The notes under the pieces are model-generated. The model did not search any database, was not told where the DNA came from, and worked only from the letters and a program-made list of their open reading frames with translations. From Prosthecomicrobium pneumaticum (GTDB lineage: Bacteria; Pseudomonadota; Alphaproteobacteria; Rhizobiales; Kaistiaceae): a DNA stretch of 64,000 nt. A program made the position numbers and the translations under genes. The stretch's first letter is position 1, and each line of letters begins with the position of its first letter. Where the stretch lies: assembly GCF_014199915.1 (NCBI RefSeq), contig NZ_JACHOO010000009.1, positions 62,001 to 126,000 of the forward strand, given 5' to 3'. This document shows, piece after piece, positions 59,523 to 64,000 of the stretch.

Positions 59523-60949
59523 ACGCCGTTGTGCAGCCGTTTCGCCTTCCCGGCCACATTGTGCTGCCCGAGCCCCAACTTCGCTTCGGGTCGGACAACG
59601 CTCATGATGTCGACATCCACCCTATGCAGGGGTTGATCCGGTTTGGGCCCTATAGCCAGGGAAAGCTCTCGCCCGTCGCAAACCCGATCCGGATCGGCAT
59701 CATCGTTCCGGCGGACCTTGAGGATGCGCTGGTCCGCCAGATGCGCGAACTGGACCAGTCGCATGAGCCGCGCGAGCGGAAGCAATATCTTCCGCCCTTC
59801 CCTGGCTTCGAGAAGGTGTTCGGCGTTCGTCTGTCACGTGGAGGTTCCGCGAGCCGCATTGTTCTCTCTCAAGACCTGGATCGCCAGATCGAAACGGCTG
59901 CTGCGCCGCACGTCGTTTTGGCTGACGCACTGACGCGCGCGCTCTTCGCGCTCCGGAACGCACGCGACAGCTTCGACGTGGTAGTCATTCTACTCAAGGA
60001 AAGCTGGTCACCGGCCTTTCGCGGTCCGACTGGCGAGGACTTCGACCTTCATGACTACGTGAAGGCTTATGCTGCATCCGAAGGGATCTGCGTCCAATTT
60101 CTGCGCGAGGACAGCGCATTGAACTATCGCTGTCGCTGCAGCGTCGCCTGGCGACTCGGCATCGCGCTCTACACAAAGGCCGGCGGAACGCCTTGGGTCC
60201 TCGCCAACGTCGAGCCTGGCACGGCCTTTATCGGCATCGACTACGCGCTGCGCACCGGCGACGATACCGCCCAACGCTTCGCGATCTGCTGCAGTCAAGT
60301 CTTCGACGCCGAAGGATCAGGCCTCGAATTCGTCGCCTATGAGGCCGACGGCGTTCAGATGTTCGGCAAGAACCCGTATCTCCGCCGCGATCAGATGTTG
60401 AAGGTGATGGCGCGCAGCCTCGCCATCTATCAGCGGAAGCATTCCGGTGATCCGCCGCGGCGCGTGGTTGTGCACAAGAACACCGAATTTCGTGCGGACG
60501 AGATTGAGGGGGTTTTCGACGCGCTGCCGAACGCCAACTCGATCGAGCTTGTCCATGTACAGCAGAGCTGCGGTTGGCGCGGCGTGCTAATCGCCGGGCC
60601 GCAGCAACCACACGGATATCCCTGTCGCCGTGGCTCGACCTTTCAGCTCGGCGCCAATGAAGCCCTGCTATGGACGCAGGGAAATCTACCCGCTGTCGCC
60701 AGCGGGAAGGATTATTTCAAAGAAGGAAAAGGCACGCCCGAACCTCTATTGCTGGTCCGCCATGCCGGTCTTGGCAGCATCGACGATCTTTGCCGCGAAA
60801 CCCTCGCGCTTACAAAGATGGATTGGAACAATGATGGCCCGTACGACCGACTGCCAGTGACGCTGAATTTCGCGGGCACGCTCGCAACCATCGTCAAGCG
60901 GATGCCCAAACTACACCCGCAATCCTACCCGGTGCGGCTTTTCATGTAG
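59519..60949 (+). CDS. Short prokaryotic Argonaute (MID-PIWI)
   Basis: This 476-residue protein is the size of short pAgos, which consist of MID and PIWI domains. The MID-like part starts with FRLPGHIVLPEPQLRFGSDN and GLIRFGPYSQGKLSPVANPI. The PIWI part includes WVLANVEPGTAFIGIDYALR, RRVVVHKNTEFRADEIEGVF and a terminal hydrophobic YPVRLFM typical of Argonautes. I do not see a complete catalytic tetrad, consistent with inactive short pAgos that act through their SIR2 partner. Its start overlaps the effector stop, so the two proteins are co-produced. Confidence 0.9.
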   Translation: MNAVVQPFRLPGHIVLPEPQLRFGSDNAHDVDIHPMQGLIRFGPYSQGKLSPVANPIRIGIIVPADLEDALVRQMRELDQSHEPRERKQYLPPFPGFEKVFGVRLSRGGSASRIVLSQDLDRQIETAAAPHVVLADALTRALFALRNARDSFDVVVILLKESWSPAFRGPTGEDFDLHDYVKAYAASEGICVQFLREDSALNYRCRCSVAWRLGIALYTKAGGTPWVLANVEPGTAFIGIDYALRTGDDTAQRFAICCSQVFDAEGSGLEFVAYEADGVQMFGKNPYLRRDQMLKVMARSLAIYQRKHSGDPPRRVVVHKNTEFRADEIEGVFDALPNANSIELVHVQQSCGWRGVLIAGPQQPHGYPCRRGSTFQLGANEALLWTQGNLPAVASGKDYFKEGKGTPEPLLLVRHAGLGSIDDLCRETLALTKMDWNNDGPYDRLPVTLNFAGTLATIVKRMPKLHPQSYPVRLFM

Positions 60950-61390
60950 CCGGGCTTCTGGCGGCTCGCGGGAAGAGCCCACCCGTTCGGCTAGATTGAA
61001 CAAGCGCCCTTATCGAGCAGACCGTCCAGAAAGCCCTCCCGCGAGCCGATTGGCCCCACGCCGTCGGGAGGACAAACCCCTCGACGACTTGGCGGGCCAA
61101 CGCCCGCGCCGTTACCCGCTCTTTCGTCGAAAGCCATCATGGCGCGCCCATGCAGGAATGCGCTCCGCACGTCGAAAAGTTGCTCATACTGGGTCGGCGA
61201 AGCGTCGATCGCCCAACAAGCCAGCTACCCGCCCCGCATTCTGTTCGTGGCGCGCATCCCTTTGCCGCCGGGCGTGCGGCGGCGGCTGCCGGTCCGCACG
61301 AACTTTCGCACTCGGTTACTTAATAAGGGCGGCCGGTCCGTGCGCAGTCTGAATGCGCAGCAGTCTTTTCGGTCGCGGTTGCCGCGCGTG
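60950..61390. other. Intergenic region between SPARSA and DISARM genes
   Basis: This 441-bp space lies between the convergent ends of the pAgo and drmB genes. Open frames in it (for example 60996-61352) are Arg/Pro/Ala-rich and show no recognisable domain, so I do not call a gene. I see no clear terminator hairpin or repeat. The expected drmC gene is not here. Confidence 0.5.
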
Positions 61391-63259
61391 TCATTGATCA
61401 AAGAAGTTCGATTGATGACGCGCCATAGTCCGAACCAGGAGGCTTCTGTCGAGGAACAGGTTCCGCATCTCGCAGCTCGTTTCCGCGATAAGCAGGCACC
61501 CATGGCAAGCGGCGCCGTGGGTCGCCCGGTCGCCGCTTCGACCGTCCGGCTCATGGTCTGCACACACCGGATCATTCGAGCAGATCAGCTGCCGGTCGAG
61601 CGCATTTCGCAGAATTCTGGAGAAACGCGATGCGGCAGCAACAAGCCCGCCCAGGGTCCCCTGGGCGCCTGGGGTCGCCGTGTAGATCAGGATCCCACAC
61701 CTCGCGGGGACACCGCCGTTGCGGGCGTCGCTGAGCGCGTAGATACGTTCCTTCAAAGAACTCGCAGGATATCCGCTGTCGAGGGCGATCTCGGCCATCA
61801 AGGCATGCGAGAGCGAGTGCAACAGCGTGTAGGCCGTCCCCGGATAGTTCGGAGCCCCTCCTGAAAACCTGGCCCGCCAGTGGCCGTAACCGCGAAGCAG
61901 GCTTACCTCACGGTTGACTACATCGGGGGCTTGAAGCCAGTGGTTCACTACCTGCTCGTCAATGTGGATGAAGAGCCCTTCGCCGAACTGTTCAATGGCC
62001 GGCAACCAGTCGGCTCCGCGCGAGATCGGCGCGCCGCGAACGGCCAGTTGGATGTCCTCGATATCGCCGTCCGAACTCGTGGGCGCAGCTTCAAATCGCG
62101 TGAAGCCGTACAAGCTCGACACCTCCCTCAGACGATGGACGACGACGAGGTTCTTGATGGCCGAGGTGTCGACATCGACGCTTGGGTCGACCCAAGCTGT
62201 CCGGGGAAGCGTTTCCGCGTAGAGCTTGGCTGTCGGGTGATTGTGCCCGATCTGTTGGCGACCACTCGCGAACACGTCGAATTCGGACATCTTCGGAGAC
62301 CGGGCCGCATCGGCCCTTGCTCCCTCTCTGAGCCGTTTCAGGCGCTCGAATATCTCGGCATCTGGATAAGCGCCCAGTGAGACGGAAACCTTCGGGTTGA
62401 ATCGTTTGGCCTGAGCGATATCCTCAACCGTCTGTACGTTCCCCAGATCTCCCGACAGCTCGTCGACCAGACGGGTCAGGTCGTCTTCCTCGCTTGGCAG
62501 TGAGATGACTGTGTAGACTTGCGGGAAGTAGGTGTTTGTGGCCGTTCGGGTGAGAAGCTTAAGATTGTCTCCGCATCCGTTGGGATCGCGATCAAGCAAC
62601 CACGGCCGTTCGCCGCGGCACTTACCAAGACGCCCGGGTTGGAAGGCGTCCTGGAGCGACAGGTTTCGACCGCAGCCACACACGATGCTGGTATCTGCCG
62701 GGTCGGCGCTGGTGCCTTTCTCCTCGACCCAAAGCGGTTCGTGGCACTGGACGGCCCCATGGACGACCCATCGCCAGTCGATATCCTGCAAATGTCCCTT
62801 TTCGCAGGCGCAGACGAAGCGTATCGGCGTCACTTCCGATTTTCGTCCGTCATCGAAGACGAACTTGCGCCGCCCCCTGGTGTCGAGGTCCTGCCAACGC
62901 ACGAGACGCCGTCTCCGAAGCGTTCCGGTCGCAGCAGTCGTCGCCTCGACCTGCTCGCAGACAAACCATGTCGGGAAAATTGGCGCTATAACGCCGGCCG
63001 GCATTCCCGTCGCATTGTCGGTAGCGACAGGCGGGGTACGGAGCGACAGGCTGACATTCGGGTCCAGACGCCCTTGATCCTTCAAGAGCTGTTCGAGGCG
63101 CGCCGTCAGGCGTGGCTCGGGGATCGTCGTGAAGGAGTTGGCCCGCATCTCCCAGAATTCGAGGCCTGCTACCACGACGGACCTTGTCGGCAGGTCGATC
63201 ATGGCGCCGGGACCAAAGGTGGAGATCAGTTGGCTCAGACGTTGCGCGTTCTTGGTCAT
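61391..63259 (-). CDS. drmB: DISARM protein DrmB (DUF1998)
   Basis: This 622-residue protein of the DrmB/DUF1998 family starts AQRLSQLISTFGPGAMIDLP. It contains a cysteine cluster (FVCACEKGHLQDIDWRWVVH, then VCGCGRNLSLQDAFQPG and CRGERPWL) and ends with the typical Cys-rich ICSNDPVCADHEP, ACHGCLLIAETSCEMRN segment. DrmB supports the DrmA helicase in DISARM defence against phage DNA. It overlaps drmA by four bases. No drmC (phospholipase-D-like) gene follows at its 3' side. Confidence 0.88.
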   Translation of the reverse strand: MTKNAQRLSQLISTFGPGAMIDLPTRSVVVAGLEFWEMRANSFTTIPEPRLTARLEQLLKDQGRLDPNVSLSLRTPPVATDNATGMPAGVIAPIFPTWFVCEQVEATTAATGTLRRRRLVRWQDLDTRGRRKFVFDDGRKSEVTPIRFVCACEKGHLQDIDWRWVVHGAVQCHEPLWVEEKGTSADPADTSIVCGCGRNLSLQDAFQPGRLGKCRGERPWLLDRDPNGCGDNLKLLTRTATNTYFPQVYTVISLPSEEDDLTRLVDELSGDLGNVQTVEDIAQAKRFNPKVSVSLGAYPDAEIFERLKRLREGARADAARSPKMSEFDVFASGRQQIGHNHPTAKLYAETLPRTAWVDPSVDVDTSAIKNLVVVHRLREVSSLYGFTRFEAAPTSSDGDIEDIQLAVRGAPISRGADWLPAIEQFGEGLFIHIDEQVVNHWLQAPDVVNREVSLLRGYGHWRARFSGGAPNYPGTAYTLLHSLSHALMAEIALDSGYPASSLKERIYALSDARNGGVPARCGILIYTATPGAQGTLGGLVAAASRFSRILRNALDRQLICSNDPVCADHEPDGRSGDRATHGAACHGCLLIAETSCEMRNLFLDRSLLVRTMARHQSNFFDQ

Positions 63260-64000
63260 GCGAGATCGTCCGCATTTGCGATCTGGTTGCCCCAGGGATC
63301 CCGGACCTTGAGCGCGACACTGGGCTCCACGTCCCGCATGGACCGCCCGGCAACAAAGCGCCGATGATCTTCCGTTAGGTTAGGCAGGTCAGGCTCGAGC
63401 GGCATGTGAAGCAGGCGATGGGGGCTCTTCTTTCGAGCGTAAGCGAAGGTGTTTCCTCCCGCAGCCTGATCGTCGGCGGTCGCGATCCACGCATCGGCGA
63501 TGGCGTCTATTGCAGCCACCAGAGCGGCATGGCCGCCAGCGATCATGTGCGCCGGGGCACGGGCGACAATCGCGTCACGAACGGCGGCCCGCACCGCGGG
63601 ATTATCCTTGAAGGCGGTGACAGCCGTCTCCGGCGTCAGCGCGGGATCGACATGGCGTGCAGCCGCAACCACGACGGCGGCAAGAGCGCGGTCCAGCGCC
63701 CGGGCAGCCCAAGGCGTCACGCTCGTCGCTTCGACAGATCGGTAGAAGGTTCGGTGAAACTGACCGAATTGCTCGAAGTGCATGCGGTCGCGCGGCTTGT
63801 GCAGATTCAGGACCGGGACGACCAATCCCGGACGCGAAGGATCGCGCCCCACGCGGCTGGTGGCCTGGATATACTCCGCTGCGGTCTTCGGTTGCCCCTG
63901 GACGATCATGAGACCAAGGCGCGTGATGTCGAGACCGACGGAGATCATGTTCGTGGCCAGGGCGACATCGACAGGGTCTGCGCCGCTACCGAACCGCGCT
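63256..64000 (-). CDS. drmA: DISARM helicase DrmA, C-terminal part (5' end outside window)
   Basis: The frame is open to the right edge. It begins in the window with the helicase motif V sequence ALATNMISVGLDITRLGLMI, then YIQATSRVGRDPSRPGLVVP containing motif VI (SRVGRD), and continues in a C-terminal region of about 170 residues (HRTFYRSVEATSVTPWAARA and DLPNLTEDHRRFVAGRSMRD). This is the C-terminal end of a superfamily 2 helicase of the DrmA type, which normally exceeds 1000 residues. Class 1 or 2 of the system cannot be decided without the methyltransferase genes outside the window. Confidence 0.85.
   Translation of the reverse strand, partial: ARFGSGADPVDVALATNMISVGLDITRLGLMIVQGQPKTAAEYIQATSRVGRDPSRPGLVVPVLNLHKPRDRMHFEQFGQFHRTFYRSVEATSVTPWAARALDRALAAVVVAAARHVDPALTPETAVTAFKDNPAVRAAVRDAIVARAPAHMIAGGHAALVAAIDAIADAWIATADDQAAGGNTFAYARKKSPHRLLHMPLEPDLPNLTEDHRRFVAGRSMRDVEPSVALKVRDPWGNQIANADDLA

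Noticed and set aside
60996-61352. Possible gene of 118 aa between the Argonaute and drmB genes
   Set aside because: The product is Arg/Pro/Ala-rich without a recognisable domain, has no clear ribosome-binding site and overlaps other equally poor frames.

Overview
The window is high-GC, gene-dense DNA that reads as an alphaproteobacterium, most likely in the Hyphomicrobiales (Rhizobiales). The evidence is gene content and order: a complete SUF iron-sulfur operon with two cysteine desulfurases, secF-secD-yajC flanked by homologues of the mitochondrial complex I assembly factors NDUFAF3 and NDUFAF6, a DUF1127 gene followed by tandem CCTCCTCCC-loop hairpins (cuckoo/CcsR-like small RNAs), trmFO, cobT/cobS and dusA.

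Chromosomal backbone, left (1-10.9 kb): the end of a BenE-type transporter, mobA, a polar amino-acid ABC transporter (binding protein plus two permeases, no ATPase), a 3-hydroxyisobutyrate dehydrogenase-like enzyme, an Lrp/AsnC regulator, divergent cobT and cobS, a DUF1289 protein, TauE-like and bile-acid-symporter-like transporters, and dusA.

Integrated element 1 (11.32-23.48 kb): a 15-bp direct repeat links the 3' end of tRNA-Ser(UGA) at 23463-23477 to a copy at 11322-11336, just upstream of a DUF4102-type tyrosine integrase. This marks a 12.2-kb element inserted at tRNA-Ser. It carries an AlpA-like HTH protein, a run of small uncharacterised genes, a tape-measure protein with two or three further tail genes, a ribbon-helix-helix-like regulator with its own operator, and more small genes. 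I see no terminase, portal or capsid gene. An integrase remnant and an IS3 remnant lie between this element and dusA.

Chromosomal backbone, middle (23.5-46.8 kb): tenA, the SUF operon (iscS-like, sufB, a small coiled-coil gene, sufC, sufD, sufS, sufT, VOC protein, sufA), an alpha/beta hydrolase, a protein with a duplicated secretion-type domain, a CPA1 antiporter, anmK, tyrS, a repeat-rich spacer, a secreted hypothetical protein, DUF1127 with three RNA hairpins, trmFO, the NDUFAF6- and NDUFAF3-like genes, secF, secD, yajC and a DUF815 ATPase.

Accessory island 2 (47.0 kb to beyond the right edge): it opens with IS debris (an IS630 fragment, AT-rich sequence, and an 860-bp IS5/IS427-type element with a TA duplication), tandem and inverted repeats, a possible guaA 3'-end attachment scar and a hipA pseudogene. 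A stack of defence-type loci follows. These are (i) a three-gene operon of C2H2 zinc-finger protein, coiled-coil protein and Hsp70-like ATPase, the last frameshifted; (ii) an orphan AbiEi/DUF6088-like antitoxin; (iii) a STAS-like protein, an unknown protein and a Cys-rich DUF4417-like protein facing a GHKL ATPase; (iv) a short Argonaute with its SIR2-APAZ partner (SPARSA); and (v) drmB and the C-terminus of drmA from a DISARM system. Loci (i) and (iii) are the best candidates for undescribed systems.
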